DNA of 64,000 nucleotides from Triticum aestivum (lineage: Eukaryota > Streptophyta > Magnoliopsida > Poales > Poaceae), in the NCBI RefSeq assembly GCF_018294505.1, contig NC_057807.1:264597306-264661305 (forward strand), in the 5' to 3' direction. Positions within the stretch are counted from its first letter, which is position 1. Each line of letters starts with the position of its first letter. Under the pieces are notes generated by a model. The model was not told the origin of the DNA, did no database searches, and worked only from the letters and a program-made list of their open reading frames with translations. A program made the position numbers and the translations under genes. Below, one piece after another: positions 11,764 to 23,248 of this stretch.

Positions 11764-12655
11764 CTAACTACACGCGCCCCCATGGCCGACGCCATCATCA
11801 ACAGTGGGCCACGGGAGGCCGGCGCCAATCCCATCCAGATCAGCCGCGTTGGCGGCCTGACACAGCCGCCTTGCTCTGGGCATGACGTGACCTCGGGGGC
11901 GCGTAGCTGTTGTCGTTCGTCTCCGGAGTCGCGAAGAGCTCGGGAGAGTCGCTGGACTCCCAGGCATCGGCGCTACTGCCAGAGGAGCCGCCAGGGAAGC
12001 GTGCGGCAGGCCTAGCCCTTGCCAAGTCGATGTCCTGGCTACCTCCTCTGGGCAGCACTCCAGCCGGCGGCCTTCTGCATCGAATACCTTGAAGAGCATC
12101 AAGGAGGCACCATCGTATTGAAATGAATCACGAGGGCACCCCCTGTTTGGCAGACCCGGGCGATCTCGCCCCAGCCCCGGGTCATGAAGACCTTGCCCGG
12201 AGCGACGACTTCAACATCCGCTCTGGTCGCCGGAGCACCGCAGTCGGCGTGCTGCAGGCAAAGCTCGAGATCCCCCTCGGCGGCATCTCGAAGGCGAAGA
12301 ATGGAGGGAAGCGGACCTAGGTGCTCGGAGGCATCGTGGCGTGGAGCACGAGCTCGTGAGAGGAATCCGCGGCGTGGACTCTAGGAGCAATGACGCGCAC
12401 CGCCATGGCTCGTCGACCTCGCCGGCGGCGCGGGCGGCGTCGCTCGGCGTCCCCTTCTCCAGGGCCCTCGGCCCGGGCATACAGGGGGAGCGGGAACCTA
12501 GGAGGTGGCCGCTCGCACCAAGGCCTCATCATCTCCGGCCTCGCAACCTTGACGCGGCAGCCAGGGACCAGCCATTTCTTCGGCGGGAGCGGGTCAGGCC
12601 CCTCCCGTGGGGCCTTTCCTTTCTCTTCGGCTGAGAATCGGCAGATCGGTGCCAT
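11764..12655 (-). pseudogene. antisense accessory gene with B3-like domain, decayed
   Basis: Minus-strand gene within the plus-strand element. A TATA box (12738-12745) lies about 85 bases before the likely start ATG at 12655 (MAPICRFSAEEKGK). The N-terminal part is basic (Arg-rich near 12440). After TAG near 12317-12319 the same frame continues, then a +1 shift near 12215 opens a block reading VEVVAPGKVFMTRGWGEIA. A second shift near 12100 leads to LMLFKVFDAEGRRLECCPEE. This pattern (DVEVV, then RGWxxxA, then an F-x-YDG hydrophobic strand, then KVFD) matches B3-type DNA-binding domains of plants. An acidic Ser-rich tail follows (near 11900-12000). DNA binding is inferred from the fold only. 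Confidence 0.72.
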
Positions 12656-12737
12656 TGGCGTCAAGATGGAGGTGGAGCAAGGGAGAAGAAGTAGGCAGAG
12701 CAAGAAGATATGGACAACGGGGGCTCACGCCTCCCCG

Positions 12738-12745
12738 TACTTATA
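12738..12745 (-). promoter_or_regulatory. TATA box of the antisense gene
   Basis: TATAAGTA on the minus strand, 85-90 bases upstream of the predicted antisense start and 238 bases inside the 3' LTR boundary. Confidence 0.55.
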
Positions 12746-12967
12746 GTCCAGAGGGGGCCAACCGTCGGCCTCCACGATCACAGGTAATGATGACTCTTTT
12801 TGCATGCAGCAGGGACTTATCAAATCGGGCAGTTGCTGAGGCAGCGTGGGGAAGCGGAGACGCCCACGTCCAATCAACCGCCATGCGACGACCAAGGCCG
12901 CAGGTTGTTGGGGCCCGTGGCACTCCGCACTTGCCCTTTGGCTTCGCTGCTAAGCCGAGCATGCCTT

Positions 12968-12982
12968 GGGCCCGGGGGCTAC
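12968..12982 (+). other. polypurine tract of the 6511-13850 element
   Basis: GGGCCCGGGGGCTAC immediately before the 3' LTR, in the polypurine-tract position. Confidence 0.65.
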
Positions 12983-13850
12983 TGTCGGCGTTCTGGGAAC
13001 GGGGGTCACCAGACTTGCCTGCCTGCGGCCTGCAGCATGGCTCACCAGCGGCCCAGTACGGCCCGTCTTCATCAACCCAAGTTCAAGACCCTCGCGAGGG
13101 GCCAAGCCTCACGGGGCGGACGACACAAGGCTTCCTCAGGGGCAGCCTCACCAGGCAGGCTCGCGAGGAGGCGGAGAGATGAAGGCAAGGGGTACCTCGC
13201 GAGGTGCTCGTGACGCAAGCCATGACGATCAAGACCAGGCGGGTGCCAGCCTATGCAGTGTCCTCGTTTCCTCTTTGGTGCAAAGGGGAAAGCGCAGGCG
13301 CGGAGTACCGAGGCATCAGGCAAAGGTTTCCATATCGGTGCAACGAGACCAAGATCAGTAGGATGGCAGGACGGAGGTCATCGTGGAGCCCAAGACGGTG
13401 TCATCGCCAGTGCCTTTGGCAGTCAAAGACCACCTTTAGTCAGGATAGCTTGTACTAGTTGTCCCCTTTCACAATGGCCGTTGTTGGCTCCCTTTCCGCT
13501 CAATATTTGGGAAGAGGACCAGGGCCTCTATATATATAGGGCTAGCCACCATAGTAGAGGGAGGGGTTCATCCGCATTCCCCGACCACAAGAACACCCCT
13601 CGCGAGGCTATTCTTCCTCTGTACTATTTATCATCAGCCCCAGAGGCAATCCACCACACCACACACAGGAGTAGGGTATTACACCACAACGGTGGCCCGA
13701 ACCTGTATAAATCTCGTGTCCCTTGTGTTGTTCATCATGCTAGCTTAGAATCGCGGCGAGGTTTTGGGGCGTGAATCGATAGGGAGAAGATCTTCGTGCG
13801 CACCCCAGAGTTCGAACCTTAAGGGTTTTGCCGGAACCCGATATCCGACA
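12983..13850 (+). repeat. 3' LTR of the 6511-13850 element
   Basis: An 868 bp LTR homologous to 6511-7370 with the same ends. It carries about 25 extra bases near 13600 (CCCCTCGCGAGG region) and lacks a short segment present near 6770 in the 5' copy. The frames read here are shared with the other LTR and are not genes. Confidence 0.93.
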
Positions 13851-13855
13851 GCAAT
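13851..13855. repeat. target site duplication gcaat, right copy
   Basis: Pairs with 6506-6510. Minus-strand gypsy integrase coding resumes here. Confidence 0.93.
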
Positions 13856-14249
13856 GGTTGTAACAAGCGTGCTAGTCTCTGATGTTCTGCTTTAACTCTC
13901 TGGCACACATCACATGTTGCAATATATCCAGCAATTTCCTCTTCAGGCTAGGCCACCAAAATCATTCCCTAAAATCCAAATACATCTTAGTATTACCTGG
14001 CTGAATAGAATAAGGTGAATCATGCGCCTCCTGAAGAATCAACTTCCTAATATCTGCATCTTGAGATACACAAATACTCTTCTCAAACCATATGGCCCCA
14101 TGTTCATCTTCATGGAAACCTTCTGCCTTACTTTTAACCATATTCTCTTTTATCTCAGCAATCTCCTTATCACCCTTTTGAGCTTCTCTAATCCTGTCAA
14201 GCAAAGTAGGCTTTACCTCAAGTGTTGCAAAATATCCCTTAGGAACCAT
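13856..14249 (-). pseudogene. gypsy integrase, N-terminal zinc-binding part
   Basis: Continues the integrase interrupted at 6510. It reads KPTLLDRIREAQKGD and then the H2C2 zinc-binding region, in which one expected His appears as Gln (YSIQPGNTKMY). A stop and a frameshift near 13960 precede the CDVCQRVKAEHQR segment (about 13870-13905), which runs to the insertion junction. Confidence 0.88.
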
Positions 14250-14270
14250 CTCCAGTCTGAGATTCCTAAA

Positions 14271-15536
14271 CTATTCACATAACTTGGGTGGCATATTATC
14301 AATATTAATTGCATTAGCATGGCTCCTACGACTCAATGCATCAACAACAACATTAGCCTTACCAGGATGATACTCCACATTCAAATCATAATCCTTAATA
14401 AGCTCCAACCATCTCCTCTGCCTGAGGTTCAAATCCTTCTGAGTAAAAATATACTTCAAGCTCTTATGATTAGTAAATATATCACAACGATTACCAATAA
14501 GGTATGGCCTCCAAGTTTTCAATGCATGCACAACTGAGGCTAACTCCAAATCATGTGTAGGATAATTATGCTCATGATTCTTAAGCTGACGTGAAGCATA
14601 TGAAACAACTTTACCTTCCTGCATCAAAACACTCCCAAGTCCTTGCCAGGAAGCATCACAATATACCTGGAAGTCCTTATGTATATCTGGCAGAGTTAAG
14701 ACTGGTGTTGTAACCAAACGCTGCTTCAATTCCTGAAAATTGGCTTCACATTCATCAGTCCAAACAAATTTCTTCTCCTTCTTCAACAATTCAGTCATAG
14801 GCTTTGCAATCTTGGAAAAGTTCTCAATAAACCTCCTGTAATAACCTGCAAGGGCCAAAAAGTTGCGAATCTCCCCAACTGTTGTGGGTGTCTCCCACTC
14901 TGTAACTGTAGCAACCTTATATGGATCAACTGCAACTCCATTACCCGACACAACATGTCCAAGGAATGCTACCTCATCCAGCCAGAACTCACATTTGCTA
15001 AATTTGGCATATAGTTGATGTTCCCTTAGTTTCTCCAATACCAAACGCATATGCACCTCATGCTCTTTCTTATTCTTGGAGAACACCAATATATCATCAA
15101 TGAAAACAACCACAAATTTATCCAAGAACTCCATAAACACCTTGTTCATCATATCCATGAAGTATGCAGGAGCATTAGTCAATCCAAATGACATATCAGT
15201 ATATTCATACAACCCATACCTCGTAGTAAAAGCAGTCTTGGGAATATCTTGCTCATGAATCTTTAATTGATGATAACTAGAACGAAGATCAATCTTAGAA
15301 AACACAATAGCTCACTCCAACTGGTCAAATGGATCATTTATCATGGGCAAGGGATACTTATTCTTAATGGTTCCCTCATTCAAAGAATAATAATCAACAG
15401 ACATCCTCAAGGTCCCATCCTTCTTCTCCACAAACAAAACTAGAGCTCCCCAAGGTGATGAACTTGGGAAAATAAATCCCTGTGCCTGCAATTCTCTTAT
15501 CTGCTTCTTCAATTCCTCCAACTCTTGAGGAGGCAT
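14271..15536 (-). pseudogene. gypsy reverse transcriptase and RNase H
   Basis: RT begins near 15536 ([16 protein letters not shown]) and continues after TGA 15309-15311 in the same frame ([14 protein letters not shown]). The catalytic FIDD is at 15093-15104. RNase H follows ([16 protein letters not shown], about 14680). The third acidic position reads TNHKSL, where the family has Asp, so RNase H would be inactive. The connection region ends at 14271 with a stop before integrase. Confidence 0.92.
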
Positions 15537-16042
15537 TCTATACGGTCTCTTTGCAATAGGTCCAGTGTCTGGTTTAAATCAATAAGAAACTCAATATCTC
15601 TATCTAGTGGCATACCTGGAAACTCCTCTGGAAACACATCTGGACAATCCCTCACAACTGGCACCTCTTCCAGGCAACCCCCCTTAAGAGAGTTCACCTA
15701 TACCTCCTTATGCTTATACTTACACACATATTTGATCCTCTTCCCTCCTGGTGCACTAAGAGTAATAGATCGACTGGCACAATCAATACGGCATTTATAT
15801 AACTGCAACCAATCCATATCCAAAATAATATCCAGACCTTCTGACTTCAATATAATCAATTCTATAGGAAACTTGTGCTTCCCAATAGACAAAGTCAACT
15901 GATGACAACCAACACCTGCTATCATCTCAGCTCCTGGGGAACTCACTCTAATACGTATACTAAGGGTTTTGGTTGGCAATCCATGTTTATCAACAAATAC
16001 CCTTGAAATAAATGAATGCAATGCACCAGTATAAAAAAACAA
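15509..16042 (-). pseudogene. gypsy protease and linker to RT
   Basis: An aspartic protease with the active-site triad read as YTG (FFYTGALHSFIS, about 16030), so the catalytic Asp is replaced by Tyr. The distal half (LDIILDMDWLQLY) is present. After a stop at 15698-15700 the same frame gives the protease-RT linker (PVVRDCPDVFPEEFPGM). A frameshift leads into RT. Confidence 0.88.
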
Positions 16043-16139
16043 GCGCAGGTACTGAATTAATCAAGAACTTACCAAGCATTGCATCAAGTTCATTATAGAC
16101 CTCCTCAACATTAACATGGTTGACATGACCCTTTTGGAA

Positions 16140-17200
16140 GGGGTTTGGCTTGTTGACTCCTGAATCCCCATTACCATTCTTGTTCCCTGGACAAGCATTG
16201 GAGTAGTGCCCATCTGCCTACACTTGTAGCACTGAACCTGGCTAATGTCCCTCTACACAGGCATACTCTGGTGGCTCTGGTTATTATTCCCTCCATTACC
16301 ATTACCATTACCTCTACCATTGCCATTGTTACTCTTGTGCCCATTGTGATGATGGTGGCCATTATGGTTGTGGCCATTCCCTCCATGATGATTATGTCCA
16401 TTACCTTTATGATGATTATGCCCATTACCTCCATTACCATGATATGAAGTGCGTGGCTTCTGTTGTGGTCCTGAATTATACCTGTTATTGTTGTTGTACT
16501 TCCTCTTGCGATTCTCTATGGCATGTTGCTTTCCCTCCAGCACAATAGCCTTATCAATCAGCTCCTGGCAATTATTAAAAGTGGCCACTGTCAACTGAAG
16601 GCTCAACTCATCATTTAGGCCCTGCAAGAATATCTCCTGCCTAGCTGCATCAGTGTTAACACCATTAGGAGCATAACGTGCAAGATTATTAAATTCCTCC
16701 ACATACGCATTAACTGTGCGAACTCCCTCGCGCAAAATGTGAAACTCCTTCTTTTTCAGACTCATAGCACCAAGAGACACATGTGCAGCACGGAAAGCTA
16801 TCTGAAACTGCACCCAAGTGATAGTAGCAATGGGATAAGTGACCAAGTAGTTGTCCCACCAAGCTACGGCAGGACCCTCCAACAAATGTGAGGCAAACCT
16901 CACCCTCTATGCATCTGTGCATCCAACCGTATCTAGGTTCTTATTGACTGCATGGAGCCAATCATCAGCCACAATAGGTTCAGAGGAACTGGAGAACCTC
17001 TGAGGATTCATCCTCAAGAACCTGGTAAGCATATCCACATGTGGCGGTGGCAGCGGATTGTTGTTGTTTCCCATGTTCTGAGTAAGCAACTGGATCAACT
17101 GAGCCTGTCCCTGAAGCAACTGTTGCATGTATGGCGGTATGTCATTGCCATTGTTGTCTCCTACTGCAGCAGTGCGTCTAGTGTCACGCCTCGACGGCAT
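16140..17200 (-). pseudogene. gypsy gag
   Basis: Gag of the minus-strand element. The start is ATG at 17198-17200 (MPSRRDTRRTAAVGDNN). An in-frame TAG at 16907-16909 splits the retrotransposon gag domain (ASHLLEGPAVAWWDNYL follows it). A long Asn/His/Gly-rich tail is encoded by 16262-16440. After a stop at 16253-16255 a CCHC zinc knuckle begins (CYKCRQMG, near 16215-16240) and is broken by a one-base deletion. Confidence 0.9.
16262..16440 (-). repeat. low-complexity tract encoding Asn/His/Gly-rich gag tail
   Basis: Short imperfect units built around CCATTA/CCATTGTGG, translated as repeated GNGHNHH-like blocks. Likely expanded by slippage. Confidence 0.75.
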
Positions 17201-17655
17201 CTGGTGGGCAAGCATAAATGGGTTATAGATATAATAGGGCCAAAGACTATGTATATATAAATATATTCTACCCATATGCATAATATGATCAAGGTGACAA
17301 AACACAACAACAAATAACACCAACAAACAAACAACAAACAATGTGATAATATTATATATATATAGTCGAATAATTTTGACAAGATATAATTTAACAAACA
17401 AACTACCAATCAAGCAAACAATCTAGTATCTTCATACCACGAAAGTGGGCATAATCAGATGCGCTAACACGATAACATTGCAATATAAAACAAACATGAA
17501 TGGTGGTCTCAGCACTAGTTCCTACTTAACTAGTCAAGATACTTGAGGGGGTTAACTAATAAACAGTAAGAAGTATAACTAGTTTATAAAATAAGTTTCA
17601 CTCCTATGGATTTTCTAATCCATTTTCTAGGGTCACATCCTACAGTCAACACACT
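17201..17655 (-). other. gypsy 5' leader
   Basis: AT-rich non-coding leader between the primer binding site and gag, with TA runs near 17230-17380. No convincing frame. Confidence 0.7.
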
Positions 17656-17667
17656 ACTCTGATGCCA
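17656..17667 (-). other. primer binding site, initiator tRNA-Met type
   Basis: On the minus strand this reads TGGCATCAGAGT, close to the 3' end complement of tRNA-iMet. It is separated by two bases from the LTR end. Confidence 0.8.
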
Positions 17668-17669
17668 TA

Positions 17670-20573
17670 TGTAACGACCAATCCTCGAAGGATTTGAGTC
17701 TCTATGCTTACCGTGCTAGTCTCAGGATCGAACTCACTAGCACACACAGTATAGATGAATACCAGAATAGCAAGTGCATCATTTATTACAACGTATGATC
17801 CAGAATGTATAAAATAAAACAATCTGCATAGCACATCGCTAGCTTTATTCAATCAAACAGCGGAAAGTAGTAGAAAATAATGATGAGTCCCATCATAGCC
17901 CAGTGGTGATGTTGAGTGTAGACTCGCGACCCAAACGGTACCTTACTCTTCGTCTGAATATCCTGCAACTGAGACGTTGCAGCCATATAGGTCAATACTT
18001 TGAATGTATTCGCATGTTACACATGAGTAATAATAGCGGACTTACATGTATATGCATAGTACAACAATAGGAAGGCTTGGGGGTTTATTTTTGCAGAAAG
18101 CTGATTTTGTCCTCATAACTACCTAATAGTCAAATTTTCATTTTAATTCTTTGTTACTACAATTAAATACACAAGGTTGAGTTGGCAAAAATCAACTCCA
18201 ACCTACCCTTTATTAAGTTTTCCCACAAAGATTATTAATTGTCACATCTGTCAAGATCATCCAACAACTGTAATGGCATAGTGGCTCAAATTTGCCCATA
18301 ACCGGGGGCACGACTGATCATGATTAGTTTTAATACTCTGTAGAGTTTAGTATGCTTTACCCACTGGACCCAACCCGAAGATCGAGACGAAGTCTTTCAA
18401 AAGCAGTCCCCTAGTCCCAACAGGAGGAGCATCCCAACTATTATATCTACATTTGCTGGCACATCCGAGTAAGGGTTCCACAACTGATCAACTAAGCCAG
18501 AGCCCATTTAGCCAGTGGTCATACATGGAAGCTACTAGTTACTAAGTTTTTCTGATCTTTTTGAGCCTGGGCGGCCGTCCACTTACATTCACAGGGTATA
18601 AACCATGATGTTCTTGAAACCACCATCAATACCAGTTCCGCCCAGAGGTGAGTTAAATCCTAAGTTACTACTCAAATTTTTATATATATAATCCTCACAT
18701 AAGCTCAATGAATGCATGAACCACCCCCTTCTACAAAGCATAGAAACTACAACTACCACGATCTGCAATGACGGGAAGATAGCTCAATAGCATATAGCAA
18801 AAAATAATATAGTAATCCTATACATGCATATATTTAAAGTTTGATATAACTACATGCATAGACAACAATAGGCAAAGGATGACCAACATGTAACTTGCCT
18901 TGGTTCTGGTTTAGAAAGTCACACTCCTGACAATAGCTCGTGTCGCACGCCAGACAATCTACACATTTCACACAATTCAACAAATAAATCATTGAAATTC
19001 AAATAAAACCAAAATAAAACCAACAGCAAGAAAACCATTTCAAAACCCAACAACAGTAGCATAACAGCACCTAAATTGCACTACGGTCACAACGCAAAAA
19101 GAAACACTCGATTTTGATAAGCGGTTTGAAAGTTACAGCCTCTGGAAGGTTTATTTCAAATTCAAATGAATTCAAATTTGAAAAGTGCAAACATGTGCAA
19201 AGTTGGTACTTTGATAAAGTGCTGATTTTTGTGAGTGCACAGGAAAAAGTATTATCTAATTTGGAGTTATAGACTAAGAGATATAGCTAGTTGAAGTTAG
19301 AGTGAAAACAATCTAAAAAGGACAAAAACCAACAGAAAAACTCCTGGGGTTTACTGTGCGGCACTGTAGCAACTGCCACATGTCATGATGCAATTGGTCA
19401 AAGGCATTGCTATGTGCGTGCGTGCTCACCCGAACAGAGAAACGGCGGCGGCGGTCGGGCATCGGCGGCTCGTTGGTGAGTCTCCGACGGAGGCGAAATG
19501 ATGGGTGGGTGCGGCGGTGAGTAGCGGAGGTGGTGGTGGTGTTCAACGGCGGTGAGGCTCTCTCTGTAAGAAACGCCAACCACGTGAACACGGCGAGCTC
19601 CGGTGGCGGCGGACGTCAACGATGGCGGTGTTCTGGTGCTCTGCAGGGTACACCGAGGTGTCAAAGAAAAGGGAAACCGAGTGGGCGTTCGAGGGGAACA
19701 AGCGGCGCAGCCGCGGGTGGTCTTACAGCGTAGGAATCAGCCGCGAACGGCGGAGCTCCTCACGAGATCAAACTCACGCGGACGCGTGCGTGCGGCAGCA
19801 TGAGAAGGGGGAAAGGGCTGCGGGGTCTGCCGTAGGGCTTTGCCTCGCGCGCGGTGCTTCCAGGGTGCATAGGGTCGCTCGGGTTGGCCTCGGTGTGCGC
19901 GTGTGTGTGCGGTGTGGCACGGCGGAGTCCAGCTTGGTGAGGGAGAACAGGGGCGCGGGGTGGGGACCGCTAGTCAGCGGATGGGGCGAGGTGGATCGGG
20001 CGCGGGTCGGGTGCGTGCGAGCGGGCATACCGCTTTGCTAGGTTTAGCGGGCTGCGGCTGTTGCGCATTGGGCCGCGGGCAGTGTGGGGTTAGGTGGGCC
20101 GCGGGGTTGGCTGCTGGGCCGCGAAGTGCTTTGCGTTGTGCGCTATGATGCGTTTTTTTAAACACAACTACAGAAACAAAAAATAAATAAAATAAAAACT
20201 AAACAAAATTATATATACACACAGTAAAATATATATTACTATTATAAACTACAGGAACACTAGTTCCTCACCTAATGCATTTTTTTTTGAAAATTCATTT
20301 TATGCAATAGGCCACACAAAACAGCAACAACGCAGAAAAATAAAATATTTTGAAGATTAAGAAAAATACTAGAACATATCAAATGAACTGGAATAATATT
20401 CTTGACATTACGAACATTTTTAAATAGGGGAGAAGTCATGTTATCTCCACTCCAATAAATTGCCTTTAGTTGCATAATGAAAAGAATATTGCAGAAGAGC
20501 AAATAATGCATGGAAATTATGATATGTATATGTATGATATAATAACATCCTAATTTAGGAGTGGGATGTTACA
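17670..20573 (-). repeat. 5' LTR of the minus-strand gypsy element
   Basis: A 2904 bp LTR. In its own orientation it starts TGTAACATCCCACTCC (20573 leftward) and ends GGATTGGTCGTTACA (17670), with TGTAAC/GTTACA inverted ends. A GC-rich segment at about 19430-20150 is flanked by AT-rich DNA. Open frames in that segment look compositional. The long LTR fits the family; no second copy is in the window. Confidence 0.87.
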
Positions 20574-21521
20574 TTGTTCCAAAGTTCGTTCATGAAATGA
20601 ATTTCTCGGTTCTTTGTTGTTCATCTTTTCTTTTCCAGAGTTCCAGCTTTTCTTGGTTATCGCATCACGAAGCCCAATATAATCATCACATGGTTTCATC
20701 TTGTTATTTTCAATCTTCACTTTCTTCCTACAATTACTTTTCTTATCAGAGTTCTTCATGTAGGTTCTACATGGTGGTTCATTAAGGATCTAATTCTTTT
20801 TAACTGCTCATCAAGATTCTTGTTGGAGCTCAAGCATTCTTCGTCTTGCATTTCGAAGTGCAATTCATTATCCATTATCTTTTGAAGTGGAGTTTTGCAT
20901 CTCTTCGTTCCTCTCAACTAATCAATTATATGATAGTGGCCGAATTTCACCTCAAGTTTTAAGATGTTTTCTATAAGCCCACGACAAGCTTATTCTTTTT
21001 CCTTGTTGATTTTCCTACAACTCCATTCAAGCCTTCTTCGTAAGTATGATTTCAAATTCACGTGTGGTAGAAGATGTTGGTACTTCTGCGTTCATTCATT
21101 CCGGAGGCATTGTGATGTTGCTCTCTTCGTCTCATCATCTCATTTTGTCAAGATCATGTTCTTTTCCTTGATTATCCATCTGATCGAAGTGTTGTGTCCT
21201 CTATTCAAGTTTTTCTCATCTTACTCAAGTCTTGCCTCTCGTTTCAACCTAAGTGTTGCTCGAATTCTCCTTTCTCATCTCATTTCAACAGGAGTGGTTT
21301 CAATTTATTCTCATTCTTTGAGTTGTTCCTTCATGTGCAACCTCTAAGGTTCTCGTAATGTTCCTTCTTCCTCTTTTCTAATGGAGTGTTTTCAACTTCA
21401 TTCATCTCTGCTATATTCTTTCCTTCAAATAGTCTAACCTCTCAAGGTTCTTTGGTTTCACTCGTTGGCCAAAGAAGCAACTTTGTTGACCTCTTCCTCT
21501 GTATCCTCCTCTTCTCGTTCT

Positions 21522-21542
21522 AAGATCTCGGGATGAGATCTT
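21522..21542 (+). other. 8 bp hairpin before the polypurine tract
   Basis: AAGATCTC, a 5-base loop GGGAT, then GAGATCTT: a perfect stem ending 18 bases before the LTR boundary. Confidence 0.55.
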
Positions 21543-21547
21543 CTGTT

Positions 21548-21560
21548 AGTGGGGGAGTGT
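21548..21560 (+). other. polypurine tract
   Basis: AGTGGGGGAGTGT directly before the TGTGACACC start of the LTR. Confidence 0.75.
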
Positions 21561-22379
21561 TGTGACACCTCAGAACCGATGCTCCAGTTGTCTTCATTTA
21601 TTTTCATTAATGTCATGTGTTTCATTTGTTTGTTGCCATGTTCATGTTGAGTGCTTTGTCATATATTTTCTTCTTGCACCATGCTCATCTCACTTGTTGT
21701 GTTGCATTGTGCCTCTTGTCATTTTCCATTTCATCATGCTCATCATGTGCATTGTGTTATTCATCTTGTTGTTGTTTCCTATATGCCCCTTCCATCATCA
21801 CCTCCTCCTTCCTTCTTCCCTATTCCATTTAATTCACTTTTGACATTTTCCTTGTCTTGGAAGAAAGTTCATTCTTTCCCCCACAAATCTTGCCCCTGCC
21901 TTATACATCTCTATCAAATTTCATCCATTTTGGAGTTGTTTTGGTTGGGTTCAAGAATGGCCCAAGTTTGAATTTTATTCAAACTTGTATTATTTTTCTA
22001 CCTCTAAAGCTGCCCAAACCAATTGTTTCAAATAGTGCATAATTCCAGCTTCTTGGGGATATTCTTATATCTCTCATACCCCTCTTCTATCTCCTTGGCA
22101 TTTTCTTCCTATTCTCTGTTGGGAGATGGTTTAAAGAAAAGAAATGTAGAGGGAGAACAGTATTGCAACATCGCAACCGAAGCCTACTTACCTGGCCAGC
22201 GCTCGGCCTCCTTCGATCTCTCTCCTGTGGTAATCAATGCTCGACACCCACCCCTGGCCCGCCTACAGCGACCATTCCCTTCCCTTTTTCTTCCTCCTCG
22301 GGCCACCTCCTCCACACAATAAAATCAGAGGAGGAGCACACATGGCCACCGAGGCAAGCAGCCGAGCCGCGGCCCCTCC

Positions 22380-22386
22380 TATAAAT
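22380..22386 (+). promoter_or_regulatory. TATA box of the long gypsy LTR
   Basis: TATAAAT after a GC-rich stretch, about 820 bases into the LTR. Confidence 0.5.
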
Positions 22387-23248
22387 CCCGCAGCCTCCAC
22401 CCTAGGATTCCTCCTCCTCCCTCCTTTCCCATCCGCGCCGCCGCCACAGGTAAGGGGACACCCACGCACCTGCTTACGCGCCTCTAGGAGTCATGGCTGC
22501 TGCACCCACGAGCTTGTCGCCGGCCTAGTCCTTCATCGGCCTCCCTTCTGCGTCCCCGAACACCGCCGCACTACCCAGGATCCATTCTAACGTCGAGCCA
22601 CACCCAAGGATTGCCACGTCCGGCTACCTCCCCGTCGTTCTCTTCCTCCCCTACTTCACGGACAACATTTTCACCAAGCTCAGAGCTCGCTACGGTCGCC
22701 TCCGGCACATGTCCGTCAACCTCTCCTTATCCTAGGGTGAGCTGGGTAACGCTCCTCCCTCTCTTTGTTTCTTCACGTGACGTTTAGACCCCCGTAGGAT
22801 TTGCCAGATCTGTGTCTTGCCGTGCTCTCGATGTTCCTGCAAAGTCTGTAGCTTTTGGTGTGGTTGTCATAGTATGTTCGTGCGATCCTCTGCTCTAGAG
22901 CCCCGCTCGCTTTAGATTTTGCTCACGCGCACCCCTGCACCCATGCCACGATGCCCAGTTCGTGCCGTGTGCGTGCCCTACCCTCTTTGTTAGTAGTAGC
23001 TATGCCTTGTCATGGCTGGAGCCGAGCTTCTACTTGAGCACCGCTCCGACCATCTCCACCTTGATCCGCGTGCCACACACACCCTCGTAGGATCCCGCAC
23101 GCCCGTTGCCGCCTCTAGGGTCCCGCCATCACTATCGTTACTCGCCGGTGTCGTTCGAGTCTTCTCTGCTGCAGGGAAGAAGAGGACTCGTACCAGCCTC
23201 ATTATACTTCCAATGAGCCCGAGCCCCATCCTGTCAAGCCACCATGGC

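Larger units (their letters stand above)
6511..13850 (+). mobile_element. non-autonomous Tat-like gypsy element with antisense gene
   Basis: A complete 7340 bp LTR element: 5' LTR 6511-7370, 3' LTR 12983-13850, 5 bp target duplication gcaat. It encodes gag (7443-8944) and protease (9178-9933) on the plus strand, but I find no RT, RNase H or integrase between 9934 and 12982, so it is non-autonomous. The 3' part holds a minus-strand gene (11764-12655) with a B3-like domain. The gag zinc knuckle (CX2HX4HX4C) and the DGG protease motif are typical of the Tat/Ogre/Retand group of gypsy elements. Confidence 0.93.
6121..20573 (-). mobile_element. autonomous-type Ty3/gypsy element, interrupted
   Basis: A minus-strand gypsy retrotransposon: 5' LTR 17670-20573, primer binding site 17656-17667, gag from 17200, protease, RT, RNase H, then integrase. 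The integrase is split: its N-terminal part is at 13856-14249 and its core at 6121-6510, separated by the 6511-13850 element. Removing that insertion and one gcaat copy restores continuous integrase homology. The left end is lost in the LTR insertion ending at 6120. Gag and integrase motifs suggest a chromovirus, perhaps the Tekay/Del lineage. Every gene is decayed. Confidence 0.9.
20574..21560 (+). other. 3' internal region of a plus-strand gypsy element
   Basis: About 1 kb of pyrimidine-rich, non-coding DNA before the LTR at 21561, ending in a hairpin (21522-21542) and a polypurine tract. I read it as the 3' untranslated part of the plus-strand gypsy element into which the minus-strand gypsy element inserted (ttgtt at 20574-20578 would be the target duplication). 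No pol homology is visible. Confidence 0.6.

Noticed and set aside
12607..13182. A 191-codon plus-strand frame across the 3' LTR boundary of the 6511 element
   Set aside because: It spans polypurine tract and LTR, and is the shadow of the antisense gene and GC-rich LTR.
19410..20148. Frames in the GC-rich part of the 2.9 kb gypsy LTR
   Set aside because: Several overlapping frames on both strands with biased composition, no family resemblance, inside an LTR.
22023..22590. Possible host gene exon in the GC-rich leader of the long gypsy LTR
   Set aside because: It follows the LTR TATA box and matches the LTR leader pattern; no splice structure or recognisable domain.
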